From Chara braunii (Eukaryota > Streptophyta > Charophyceae > Charales > Characeae): a stretch of DNA of 52,237 nucleotides. Position numbers and translations under genes: made by a program. The notes below the pieces were generated by a model, which made no database searches, was not told the DNA's origin, and saw only the letters and a list, made by a program, of their open reading frames with translations. Location of the stretch: positions 1,896,779-1,949,015 of the forward strand of contig BFEA01000153.1 of the NCBI GenBank assembly GCA_003427395.1, written 5' to 3'. Below, piece by piece: positions 11,161 to 22,408 of the stretch (position 1 is the stretch's first letter; every line of letters begins with the position of its first letter).

Positions 11161-12320
11161 GTCATCCACGTGGGTAACACAATTTGTGTTACTGTTTACA
11201 AAAATCACTCATTTATGTGATACGACAACAAAAATTGTGTTCCCAATGCTCCCACCAGCTAGACCATGCACCCCAGCCTGACCTTTTTTTTTTTTTCAAT
11301 TTTATTTTTTCATCTTCGTTTTATTTCAACAACCAATGTCCCAAAACACACCCCAAAACAATATTTGAAAATATAGGAGGATTCTAAGTTTTTTTTACCT
11401 TCGTATAACTCATATAAAAAAAAGGAAAAAAAAAAAAACCTTTTTTTTTATTTCTTTACTTTTTTTTAATCTGATTTTCGTTTTTGATTTTTTTTTTATC
11501 GAAAACTAAGTCAAATTAAAAAAAAAACAGATACAGTGTTTTTGGGTCTTGCAAGTTGCAAGCCTTACAACCCCATATTTTTATATTTGTCTTTCACTTA
11601 TTTTTTGGCAAAAAACAAAATATTCAAAAAACTGGCCCGCTTGGTAGCCTTGTTGGCTGCAGCCGTGGATGAATTGCCAGTGGCCTAGGTCGTGGGTGTC
11701 ACTTAGCTAGGCGAGTATACGGGTATTAAAGAAATCATGGGAAGATAAAATTCATGAATAGAAGACACATCCTTTAGAAGATAGACAACTGAAAATTACT
11801 AGATTACAGTATTGGAAAGATTGACTCCCTGAGTTTGACTGCATTGAAGTCGAAGAGACGAAAACTTTTCCCCTTTCGACATCATTTTGGCCAACACAAA
11901 CGACTATCAAACCTTGCAATGAGCCTATGGCAACTCAGAAGCTTGCAGTACCCACCAATGAGTCTTGCTTCCTGGGTCAAAAACTAAACGTACCAGAATC
12001 AGAATTTGACAATCGCATCGCAATTGAGGTCCACTATTTTGCCATGTTGAGGCCTCCGGATGACTATGTAGCACATGGGTGCACATTTTGGGTAGGACGT
12101 GTCCAAAAGAAGGAGGAAGGTCACATCCTTGTTTAGTACTGGAGGCCTTGTGGTTGCGAGCGCGATATTCACGAGACATATGTGGATACATGCAACAAGA
12201 ATTGGAAGGTGGAAACGTAGTTCCACCAAGGATGGCAAAACCTCAAAAGTGCTGCCTGGCATGGGCAAGTAGCAAAAGCTCTACAATCGGGATGAAAATC
12301 AGAAAGAGCGATGTTATGTA

Positions 12321-13570
12321 GTCGACACACTTGTTTGCTCTAGCATCCTTATTCCCGTCGTTGAAATGTCCTCGAATTACATACTCATTTCGAAACAGGA
12401 TCATGACAACGTATTGTGCTTAGCAGGATGAAAATTAGGTAGACCAACAATATCAAAGCGCAACAAAAGACTATGATGGCAACCGTAAAAATTATTTATG
12501 ATAACGCCTCTCGTCACAATGTTGACGATAAACGACCTAACATTGTCGACTTACATGTGTCGTTTGTTATTTTTTGTCAACAAACATATTTGTAGTGTAG
12601 TTTGTCAACGTGAGATTCTTCAAGAATGGACATGGACCACATAAGGAGTAATCTTATCAATGTGTGGGGAACACTCATACACTATGACAAACTTATTCTG
12701 GTTCATTAAACACACAACGCAAACTCTCGAGGATGGCTAAGACGTGCGATCTGCTAGGCCATTATTCAAGACTTGGGGCACAAAGGTGGAGCAAAGTTCC
12801 TTACGACCGTGGTTGGATGTAAATTAACACAGCATGTAGTCACAAAAAAATCCTATGTATTACATCTGAAGTACGTCAAAGGATGACATATTGTTGCACG
12901 TTCATCAAGCGGTGCAAGTGTAGGCCCAATGATATGCATGACATAGACTGCTCTATGTGTGACATAGACTTTGCCATGTCACGACACGACTGTCATTTTT
13001 GTAGTATCATTCGAGATGTGATGATACAGTTTGTACGAGAGAGGACATTCATTGTTGGAATGATTATGGTGAAGGTGCTTCACTTGTTTGGCGATAATGA
13101 AGCCATATTATGTTTGAAGAAACTAAGGCAAAAATAAATGTTGATGTGAGACACTTGTTTCGCCGCTTGAGCGAGGCACATTGACACGTCTCGCGCAAAC
13201 GGATGGACAACATGGTGGGCTACGTGGATAAAGGAAGGAGGATACCTCGTGTGGAAGGATTTCAGAAGCAGTTGGATGAAGATGAAACAATATAAGTTAT
13301 ATTTAACAATCATCGAAAAAATGCTTACAGTAGTGTATGTATTGTATACAGAAGATACTTCGCGTGATTCTTTAAGTACCAGGATGGATGTCAACGATGA
13401 GAGGCGTCAACGATATATGAACAAAAATACAAAATTAAAGATAGTTGAGGCACTTCGAATTGATCTTTGGTTGCGCATTGTCGGACCAAATACTCTTAAG
13501 AGGGTGTTTGACCATGTTTTAACAATCGACACAATGTCGACATCACTGGTCATGGCGGGACCAGTTTAGA
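12321..13570 (+). pseudogene. Possible coding remnant downstream of the DUF7869-like gene
   Basis: Two medium plus-strand open segments (12883-13137 and 13249-13569) continue in the direction of the preceding gene. The first has a Cys/His-rich stretch (CRPNDMHDIDCSMCDIDF) that may be chance. No family is recognised. It could be the 3' part of the same element or random open frames in decayed sequence. Confidence 0.25.
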
Positions 13571-16379
13571 GTAATGATTGACAATATTGACACAAGAAGA
13601 TGAACTATTCGACCACTAAGTTCAAGATCGTCGAGCGGTCGTACAGACCAGCACGTAAAACATGTGAAAGACTATAGGGTTAGAAGTTAAAACCTTTGAC
13701 CACCAAGGTCAATGGGATGGTCAAGAAGTATGAAGCAAGGAAATGCGTCAACAATGTTTTTAGTTAGTTGAAGACTCAGAGCATACGATAATTCATTCTA
13801 CGGGTATCAGGTATGTCCGTAGCAAAGGAAACAGTAGTTCACTCCGTCGTAACCTCGGAAGAGAGTTAGCAATTTAATATAGGCCTCGACCGTGCAGTTG
13901 GGGTGGCAAAACAAGGACTTGTTTTCCTACCATAATTAACTACTACACAAAAATCAACCTGATCCTACCTTAAAACGGGCAAAGGGTCCGTTGCACTGGA
14001 CAAACCTAACGTGACCCTCAAGATATAGCGGGTTTGCTCCTCCTTTACTTTGAGTAGGAGCTAGCCAGGTAGGTTTAGGTGTAGGATCGGTAAGCCAAAG
14101 ACAATCGGATCGAATCAGTCTTGCATGCCGGCCAACTCCTTTTGATAAGCAATCGAGGGAGACGATGCACTTTCGATTCCGCCCCTGGTCAATCCAAGCT
14201 CGATTCCGTTACCTCTGCATTAAGAGCAGTTAGGGAACAAGGATAAAGGCTCCTCCCGTGGACATGGACCTGACAGTTGGCCACACGGGGCACGTTAGAG
14301 CTAGTACGGTTATATATATTTTTTTCTTTGGATAAAGTTATTTTATATTTTCTTTATTTTTGAGTTTCATAGGGTATTTTAACTGGTGGACTGAATAAAT
14401 CATGAGATAGGTGAAAGGTTCCTTAGTAATTGAAAAATGAAACGATACATCCTAACGCAATCTGCGGAAGCTGCGGGTATGAGAAACGCTCACTGACCGA
14501 GTGAACAAGAAGGGCGAAACTAATATCATGTCCGAACATGAAAACATACGATAATTTTGTGTGAAACTCGAATACGCACAAAGAGAAAATAAAAAAAAAA
14601 TAAAGCAAAAATCAGATAAACTAGAAAATAAAGGCAAAAAAAACACGTATAATCAAATCTCTATACTTGGACCAACCATACTCGCATATTCATGACATAA
14701 GTATTACAGATGAGAATAAATTGTAATTTTTAACATTAGTTATTATTTGGTATTCACTATTATGAAATAACGGATATGAATTTGCTGAAACCTTAAGATG
14801 CAGATTCTTATAAAGTAATAAGTCTTAACGGTAGAGTCAGATTCAGACGCTCAAACCAATCCCTGAAAACGACCGGGCAGATAGTCCGCAATCGGCCATC
14901 CTAAGATCAACAAAATGGACAGGTAATAGAAGCGAGGGATAAGAGAGTGTAAAGGCAAGCGCAAGAGCGAGGGGGAAGTACCGGTCAGCAAGTGAGAAAA
15001 TAGGGTAGACTCGACTACGAGATGTGACTCGGAAAAGCGTGAGCACGAGTGTCATATCGAGTTTGAGCTAGTCGTGGCAGCGAGAAAAACGCGAGTACGA
15101 GCGAGTGCCATCGTGAGTGCCAACGGGAATAGGAGCACGTGGGCACTGGTATGTGAAACGAGCCAGCAGATATGCGCAAGCAAATGCGAGTACAAGCAAT
15201 GGTAGCGAGTACGCGTGTAAAGATAAGGGCGCAACGTGACAACTGGATCGAAGGTGAAAGTGGACGTGGAAACGAGGAGGAAAAAAAAAGAAATAAGAGA
15301 AAGAACCAGAGGGAGAAGAAGAAGAAGAAGAGGAAGAAGGGAAGGAGAAGGGATGATAAGATACATACTTGCTGATGACGATGTTTCGGGCGTAGGATTT
15401 GGGACTGTGTACTTGAAGTACGAGGAAATCTCTACACACACTTCGAAAGAATTGCTGTTTGTGAGAGACATGCGAGGCGTTCTAACGATCACTAAAGATT
15501 TGGCAAATGTCGATCGGACCTCGAATCGACTCTCTTGGAGGGCTTTCACAACAACGTCAGCTGGCGACGATGGCGACGGAGAGAGAGTGATAACAGGTAA
15601 GTCTTCGACCTCGCAGTTGACCTCACCCTACTTCTATTGATAGTAAGAGGAGAACCGAATGCATCTATTACTAGAATGTTAAAATATACATTTCCACACA
15701 CGTGTCTGTGTGTATGTGTGTGTATGTGAGGGAGAGAAAGAGAGAGAGCTCTTACCTAGGCGCACGCGCTATCGGAGGGCGGGGTGTCCCGACCCTCCGC
15801 TGCATACTAAACGCCTGCACACACTCCTCCGCTGTGTACCGAAGACCTGTTCACGAACTCTTGCGGTATTCCAGGCTCGTTTGGGTTGCACTCTGCTGCG
15901 TGGCTGGTTCGGTCGACGCTCCCAACGATAGAAGGCTGGGTGCGCCATTGGACTTTCCATTGGTCCACGCCGGCTCGACACCCTGCTGTACATCAGAGCA
16001 CAACCGGCCTGTGGTCGTGGTAGCATCCGGGCTCGCCTAGGGACGCAACAGTGAAAAGTTGGTGCACACTTTTCAACTGCGCGCTGAGTCTCGATAGTCG
16101 GGCTATGGGATAGGTACAAAGGTTATATAAAATTTAAAGGAAGAAGGAAAAGAAAAATAAAATAGGAGGAAAAGGGGGAAATGGAAATGAAAAGTCTTAC
16201 TTTTTATGTTTGCGTCCGAATTTGGACCGCTATTTTCGAGTTTCGAATCAGACAACCCATAGCCATAGCGGTGCTAGGGTTTTTTCCTTTTCCTATCTAC
16301 TTCTTAATAACCCTCCTTTTATTCAGCCCTTACTAGTTCGAGTTCCCCGCCCTGTTGTGTCACGGGGGAATGAACGGTC
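13571..16379. other. No recognisable gene
   Basis: Mixed-composition sequence. It contains an AT-rich part (14300-14800), a purine-rich stretch (about 15255-15350) and a short TGTG/GAGA tract (about 15700-15750). The longest open frames (15052-15549 minus, 15702-16040 plus) have low-complexity or unrecognisable translations, and I do not support any as a gene. Confidence 0.6.
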
Positions 16380-16665
16380 CGAGTTTCGAATTATAATTGG
16401 AAAGCGGGTGGCATGGGGTGGTTGGCCCTTTGCATTTCATAAACGAATCAGTGCTAAGTGTCATCTTGGCTGAATGCTTAAGGTGGGTGGTAGGTAAGTG
16501 CGAGATGAGGATCACACTTTTCTCTTTCTCTTCCTGTCATATTTTTCAACCTTCTTTTTCTTTGCCTGTTGTAAGGGGAAACAAATCGGCGCCAAGTGTG
16601 ATCTTGGCTGAATGCTCAAGGTGGATGGAAGAGAATAGGGAGACGAAGATCTTGCTTTTCTCTCT

Positions 16666-16711
<46 letters not shown>

Positions 16712-18639
16712 CACGAATTGTATCAAGAATCGAAATCAACGCAATGTGTCATCTTGGCTGAATGCACAAGGGGGGTTGGAGGGAAGTGGGAGATGAAGAT
16801 CTTCCTTTTCTTTCTCTTTCCCACTGTCATCTTTCAACCTTCTTTTTTTTTGTTTTGCCTGTTGTATTAGGAAAGCCAATTGGCGCTAAGTGTCGTCTTG
16901 GTTGAACGCGCAAGGTGGGTGAGAGGGAAGTGGGAGATCAAAATCTCCCATTTCTCCCTCTCGAACTTTTTTTTTTTTTTGCTTGTTGTATTGGGAAACG
17001 AATCGGCGCAAAATGTCATGTTGGTTGAATAGGTAAGGTGGGTGGCAGGAAAGTGAGAGATGAAAAACTTCATTTCTCTCTCTTCCCACTCATGTTTGTC
17101 GACCTTTTTTTTATGTGCCTTTGCATTTGGAAACGAATCTTCGCCAATTGTCATCTTGGTGGTGCGTGGGAGGGAGGTGGGAGATGAGAATCTCACTTTT
17201 GTCTCTCTCCCCCACTCAAATTTTTCCACCTTTTTTTTAATTTCCTTGTTGTAATGGGAAACGAATCGACGACAAGTGTGATCTTGGTTGAATGTTCATG
17301 TTATGTGAGATGAAAGTGAGACGACAATCTCCCTTTTCTCTCTCTTCCACCCATTTATTTCGGGATCCCCCCCCACCTCCCTTGTTGTATTGAGAAACGA
17401 ATCGGCGCCAAGAGTCATCTTGGCTAAATGCGCAAGGTTGGTGGGAGGGAAGTGGCAGATGAAGATCTATTTTTTCTCTTTTCCCTCACTCACATTTTTC
17501 AACCTTTTGTTTTTAAATTTTCCTCTTGTATGGGGAAACGAATCGGTGTGAGGTGTTATCTTGGTTGAATGCGCAAAGTGGGGGGGAGGAAAGTGAGACA
17601 TGAAAAGTTTGAAAACCTTTTTTTTCTCTCTTAGACTCTCCCCCACTCACATTTTTCAACCTTTTTTTTATAATTTGTCTGTTCTATTAGGAAACGCATC
17701 GGCGCCAAGTCTCATCGTCGTTAAATGCTCAAGGTGGGTAGGAGGGAAGTGGAAGATGAAAATCTTCATTTTCGCTCTCTCCCCCACTCACATTTTTAGA
17801 CCTTTTTTTTTTTTTTTTACCTGTTGTAATGGGCAACGAATGGGCGCAAAGTGTGATCTTAGTTGAATGCTCAAAAAGAGTGGGTGTGAACTAGGAAATG
17901 AAAATCTCCCTTTTTTTTCTCTCCCACTCATTTATCTCGTTTTTTTTTTTTTTTTTTGCCAGTTGTATTGAGAAACGAATCGCCGCAAAGTGTCATCCTG
18001 GCTGAATGCTCAAGGTGAGTGGGAGGGAAGTGGGAGATGAGGATCCCATTTTTCTCTCTCTCCCCATCTCATATTTTTTGACATTTTTTTTATTTGCCTG
18101 TTGTAATGGGAAACGAATCGGGGTGAAGTGTGGTCTTGGCTGAATGCTCAGGGTGGGTGGGAGGTAAGTGGGAGACGAAGATCTCCCTTTTCTCTCTCTC
18201 CGGCTCATTTATTTATTTATTTATTTATTTTTGCTAGTTGTATGGAGAAACGAATTGGCGCCAAGTGTCATCTTAACTGAATGCGCAAGGGGGGTGGGAG
18301 GGAAGTGGAAAATGAAGATTTTCCTTTTCTTTCTCTCCCCCACTAGTATTTTTCAACCTTCGTCTTTTTTTTTTCCTACCGTATTGGGAAACAAATCGAC
18401 GTCAAGTGTCGTCTTGGTTGAATGCGCAAGGTGAGTGGGAGGGAAGTAGGAGATTGAGATCTTTCTTTCCTCTCTCTCGCCAACTTACATTTTTCGACCT
18501 TTTTGTTTGCCTGTTGTAATGGAAAATGCATCGGCGTCAAGTGTGATTTTTGTTGAATGTTCAAGGTGGGTGGGAGGGAAGTGGGAGATGAAGATCTCCC
18601 TGTTCTCTCTCTCCCACTTATTTAGTTCTGTTTTCTTAG

Positions 18640-19118
18640 GGAAGGTTAACAACAGTCGTATTTTTCAACACCACTTCAGGACACCCTTCACCACTTCAGG
18701 ATGCAGTCTGCCTAAACAGGTGGTTTTCAGGGTCTTCGGACCTTTCACCACTTCAGGACCATTCATGTTTGAAAATCCTGAATGGTCCTGAAGTGGTGAA
18801 AGCTCCGAAGACCCTGAAAACCACCTGTTTTTGAAGGTTGTATCCTCAAGTGGTGAAGGGTGATTTTCATGGTCTTTGGACCTTTCACCACTTCAGGACC
18901 ATTCAGGATTTCCGACTGCCCAAAACTCTCACTTGACTACTTCAGGACACCCTTCACCACTTCACGATGCCGTCTACCTAAACAAGTGGATTTAAGGGTC
19001 TTCGGACCTTTTACCACTTCAGAACCATTCAGGATTTTCAAACCGCCAAAAACTCTCACTTCAGAATTTTCATTCCTGAATTTTCAGCTACCCGATAACC
19101 GCTTGTACCGTTTTTGTT
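18640..19118. mobile_element. Foldback element inserted in the satellite
   Basis: About 480 bp unlike the satellite separates monomers at 18510 and 19125. It contains a 52-bp inverted repeat: arms 18714-18765 and 18779-18830 differ at one base and are separated by a 13-nt loop. Weaker inverted symmetry continues outward (about 18680-18712 with 18833-18865). CACCACTTCAGGACCATTCA-type blocks also recur directly near 18890 and 18940-19035. There is no ORF. Target duplications could not be defined in the repetitive flanks. Confidence 0.8.
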
Positions 19119-19503
19119 TTTCTCGCCAGTTGTAATGGGAAATGAATCGGCGCAAAGTGTGATCTTGGCTGAATGCTCAAGGTGGGTGGGGGGAAACTAG
19201 GAGATGAAAATCTTCATTTCCTCTTTTTTCCACTCATTTATCTCGTTTTTTTTTTTTTTTTGCCCGTTGTATTGAGAAGTGAATCGGCGCAAAGTGACAT
19301 CTTGGCTGAATGCTTAAGGTGGGTGGGAGCGAAGTGAGAGATGAGGATCCCACTTTTCTCCCTCCCCACACACATTTTTCGACATTTTTTCTATTTGTCT
19401 GTTGTAATGGCAAAGGAATCGGCGCCAAGTGTGATCTTCGTTGAATGCTCAAGGTGGGTGGGAGGGAAGTGCGAGACGAAGATCTCCCTTTTTTCGCTCT
19501 GTC

Positions 19504-19575
<72 letters not shown>

Positions 19576-20400
19576 CGCCGATTGTATTGAGAAACGAATC
19601 GGCGCCAAGTGTCATCTTAGCTGAATGTGCAAGGGCGATGGGAGGGAAGTGGGAAATGAAGCTCTCCCTTTTCTTCCTCTCCCCCACTAATAGTTTTCAA
19701 CCGCTTTCTTTTTTATTTGTCTGTTGTATTGGGAAACAAATCGGCGTCAAATGTCATCTTGGTTGAATTCGCAAGGTGAGTGACAGGGAAGTGAGAGATT
19801 AAGAACTATGTTTCCTCTCTTTCTCTAACTCACATTTTTCGACCTTTTTTTTTTTGCCTGTTGTAATGGAAAACGAATCGACGCCAAGTGTGATCTTTGC
19901 TGAATGTTCAAGGTGAGTGGGAGGGAAGTGGGAGATGCAGATATATCTGTTCTCTCTCTCCCACTCATTTATTTCCAATTTTTTTTTCTTCGCCGGTTGT
20001 AATGAGAAACGAATCGGTGCCAAGTGTGATCTTAGGTGAATGCTCAAGGTGGGTGAGAGGGAAAGATGAAGATCTCCCTTTTCTCGCTTTCCCTCACTCA
20101 TAACCTTTGTTTTTTTGCCTCTTCTATTGGGAAACAAATTCGCGTCAAGCGCCATCTTGGTTGAATGCGCAAGGTGGGTGGGAGCGAACAGGCAAATGAA
20201 AATGTTCTTTTTCTTTGTCTCCCTCACACAAATTTTTTGACCTTTTTTATATTTGTCTATTGTAATGAGAAACGAATCATCGCCAAGTGTGATCTTGGTT
20301 GAATGCTCAAGTCGGGTGGGAGAGAATTTGGATTCGAAGATTTCTCTTTTCTCTCTCTCTCACTTTTTCATTTCGTTTATTTATTTATTTTTTCCAGTCG

Positions 20401-20676
20401 TATTGAGAAACGAATCGACACGAAGTATCATCTTGGCTGAATGCTTATGGTGGGCGGGAGGGACGTGGGAGATGAAGATTTCTCTTTTCTCTCTCTCTCA
20501 CTTTTTCATTTCGTTTATTTATTTATTTTTTCCAGTCGTATTGAGAAACGAATCGACACGAAGTATCATCTTGGCTGAATGCTTATGGTGGGCGGGAGGG
20601 ACGTGGGAGATGAAGATTTCTCTTTTCTCTCTCTCCCACTGATTTATTTCGTTTTTTTTTTGTTTTTTTTTTCAGA
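20401..20676. repeat. Identical 138-bp adjacent satellite monomers
   Basis: The monomer ending TCCAGTCG at 20400 is followed by another that repeats it base for base with a 138-bp period, while other neighbours differ at many positions. This is either a recent unequal exchange or an assembly duplication. Confidence 0.85.
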
Positions 20677-21181
20677 AACGAATCGACGCCAAGTGTCGTC
20701 TTGGTTGAATGCTCTAGGTGGATGGGAGAGAAGTGGGAAATGAAGATCTCCCTTTTCTCTTCTTCCACTCATTTATTTCATTTTTTTTTTTCTTTCCCCA
20801 GTTGTATTGAGAAGCGAATCGGCGTCAAGTGTCATCTTGGTTAAATGCGCAAGGTGGGTGGGTGGGAAGTGAGAGATGAAGATCTCTCTTCTCTCTCTCT
20901 CTCACGCAAAGTTTTTATTTTTTATTTTTTTTCGCGAGTTGTATTGAGAAACGAATCGACGCCAACTGTCATCTTGGTTGAATGCTCAAGGTGGGTGGGG
21001 ATGGAGGTAGGAGATGAAGATCTTCATTTTTTCTCTCTCTCATATTCATTTGTCGAACCTTTTTTCTGTTTACGTTTCTTTGCATGGGAAAATGAATGGG
21101 TGCTAAGTGTCATCTTTCTTTCCTGGGGAAACGAATCGGCGTTACGTGTTATCTTCCTGTTTGGACACAGGGGAGGAGCGA

Positions 21182-21904
21182 GGGCATGGAGTTGTTTGGT
21201 TATCGTACCCTGACCCCATCTAAATACAAGGTAGGGCATGAAGTTGCTTGGTTATCGTACCCTGACCCCATCTAAATACGGGGTTGGGGTAAAGTGTTTC
21301 GAGAACATCGTACCCCTGCTCCTTCCCCTATCAAAGAACCAGAGGGAGTACAACATTCTCGAAACGCTGCGCCACTCCGCACCGTTGACATAAGGGGCCG
21401 GGGCACGACGTTTTTAGAACGTCGTACCCATGCCCTCTCCCTGTTCGGCCCCGTGTGTGGATAGGGTTGGGGGAGCGGCGTTTCGAGAACGCCATACCTT
21501 GACCCCCTCCACCTACGGGAGAGGGCAGGGGCACGACGTTTCGACGAAGCAACTCCATGCCCCCACTCCTTCCTTATGACCAAACAGGGAGAGGGGAAAG
21601 GTACGGCGTTCTCGAAACTGGCCCCATCTCCTACGGGGCTCAGGTGAAGCGTTTCGATAATGTCGTGCCCCCGGTCCTTCCCTGTGTCCGAAGAGGGAGA
21701 GAGCAGTGGTACGGCGTTATGGAACCCCCATACCCCTGCCCCATATGTTGATGAGGCTGGGGTTCGATGATGACGCAACTCCGTGCCCCCGCTCCTTCCT
21801 TGTGTCCGTAGAGGGGGAGAGCGACGGTACAGCGTTTTGGAAACACCGTACCCTAGCCCCGTACGTACTCGAGGCCGGGGTGCAACGAGCAAGCAACTCC
21901 ATGC
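21182..21904. repeat. Array of degenerate palindromic units
   Basis: Units of roughly 55-75 bp are centred on GTTTCGAGAAC-like palindromes flanked by CCCC/GGGG arms. Centres are near 21297, 21365, 21403, 21480, 21538, 21607, 21650, 21713 and 21832. The first two units (21182-21281) are near-identical direct repeats of about 54 bp containing GGTTATCGTACCCTGACCCC. ORFs here are by-products. No function is known. Confidence 0.75.
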
Positions 21905-22408
21905 CCGCGGGCCTAGCTCAGTTGGTAAGGCATATAAGTTGCAATCAGGAGGTCGTGGGTTCAATCCCCATTGACCTCATGTCTGTGCCTGGGCAAGATT
22001 GGTGTTTTACCAACAAGAGATAACCCTTGGCCTCACGTATGTTGTTGGCTGCTATGCATCGACAATATTGGCCATTAGACACCGCCATGTGGGATTGCGG
22101 GGGGGGGGGATGGGGGGGACGGGGAGGTGCAGTGACTGGCCATTGCTCGACGCTAGCACCGTCAATTTCCCCCATCGGCAAAGACTACCCACCCCTCATC
22201 ACTGTGATGAGGGAGTGGTACAACCTTGCTCTCGCACCGCAACTGTGGTGCCAACGTACCCCATCGGCTGGGGAGAAATCCGTGTTGGTCGGTGTTCCCC
22301 CGTACTATACATAGACTACTGAGAGGATGAGATAGATGCATACTACCAAGAAAGATGAAATAGATGAGAGAAGAATATAGCTTACCTAAGAAAAGAAAAA
22401 AAAAACAG
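21905..22408 (+). mobile_element. tRNA-derived SINE-like element
   Basis: The head has an RNA polymerase III A box (TAGCTCAGTTGG, about 21911) and B box (GGTTCAATCC, about 21959) at tRNA spacing, with a D-arm-like stem. The anticodon stem does not pair and the acceptor halves do not match, so this is not a working tRNA gene. A tRNA-unrelated body with a G-run tract (22097-22131) follows. An A-rich stretch at about 22388-22406 may be the tail. The 3' limit and target duplication are uncertain. Confidence 0.6.

Larger units (their letters stand above)
7880..12320 (+). pseudogene. DUF7869-like (transposase-like) gene, broken and interrupted
   Basis: Plus-strand fragments keep family landmarks in order: a Cys-containing LPR-type stretch (about 8890-9000); IDGM (about 9148-9160); QADN..GRKNNKYVFAFLSLLV (about 9400-9470); HTHTDIDAKL (about 9513-9545) followed by YTMDELFSVL; FGDFAS (about 9900); and, after about 1.7 kb of foreign sequence, FWVGRVQ (about 12086) and a YWRP block (about 12137-12150). 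The order D in IDGM, QxDN, HTHxDID resembles the acidic residues of an RNase H-like DDE enzyme, and these proteins are common in plant mobile DNA. I assign the family from remembered motif patterns. In-frame stops after FKEI (9492 and 9498), further frameshifts and the insertion make it non-functional. It is divergent from gene A, with about 260 bp between them. Confidence 0.6.
16380..21160. repeat. Satellite array, ~30 monomers of ~137 bp, with higher-order structure
   Basis: A unit of about 137 bp recurs from end to end. It has a GTTGTATTGAGAAACGAATC-type block, then GGCGCCAAGTGTCATCTTGG, then TGAATGCTCAAGG, a purine block GGTGGGTGGGAGGGAAGTGG, AGATGAAGATCTCCC, a CT-rich block and a T-run of 7-70. 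I count about 30 anchors, for example near 16578, 17392, 18108, 19590 and 20945. Three subtypes can be told apart by GTAATGGG/GTGTGATC, GTATTGAG/GTGTCATC and GTATTGGG with GCGCAAGG. The order A-B-A-B-C-A from 17819 recurs from 19125, implying a six-monomer higher-order unit. Nothing suggests coding. The chromosomal role (centromeric, subtelomeric or dispersed) cannot be told. Confidence 0.92.

Noticed and set aside
10278-11208. Long ORFs with Arg-Glu or Ser-Leu runs across the gap
   Set aside because: They are translations of CT/GA microsatellites plus N bases and have no protein support.
15052-15549. 165-codon minus-strand ORF with Leu/Ser/Pro runs
   Set aside because: Low-complexity translation of a GA-rich strand. 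No motif, and the opposite strand is also open.
16380-21160. CRISPR-like array
   Set aside because: Units of about 137 bp have no unique spacers between conserved short repeats, and the context is eukaryotic satellite.
21905-21976. Functional tRNA gene
   Set aside because: A and B boxes are present but the anticodon and acceptor stems do not pair, so a SINE head or pseudogene fits better.
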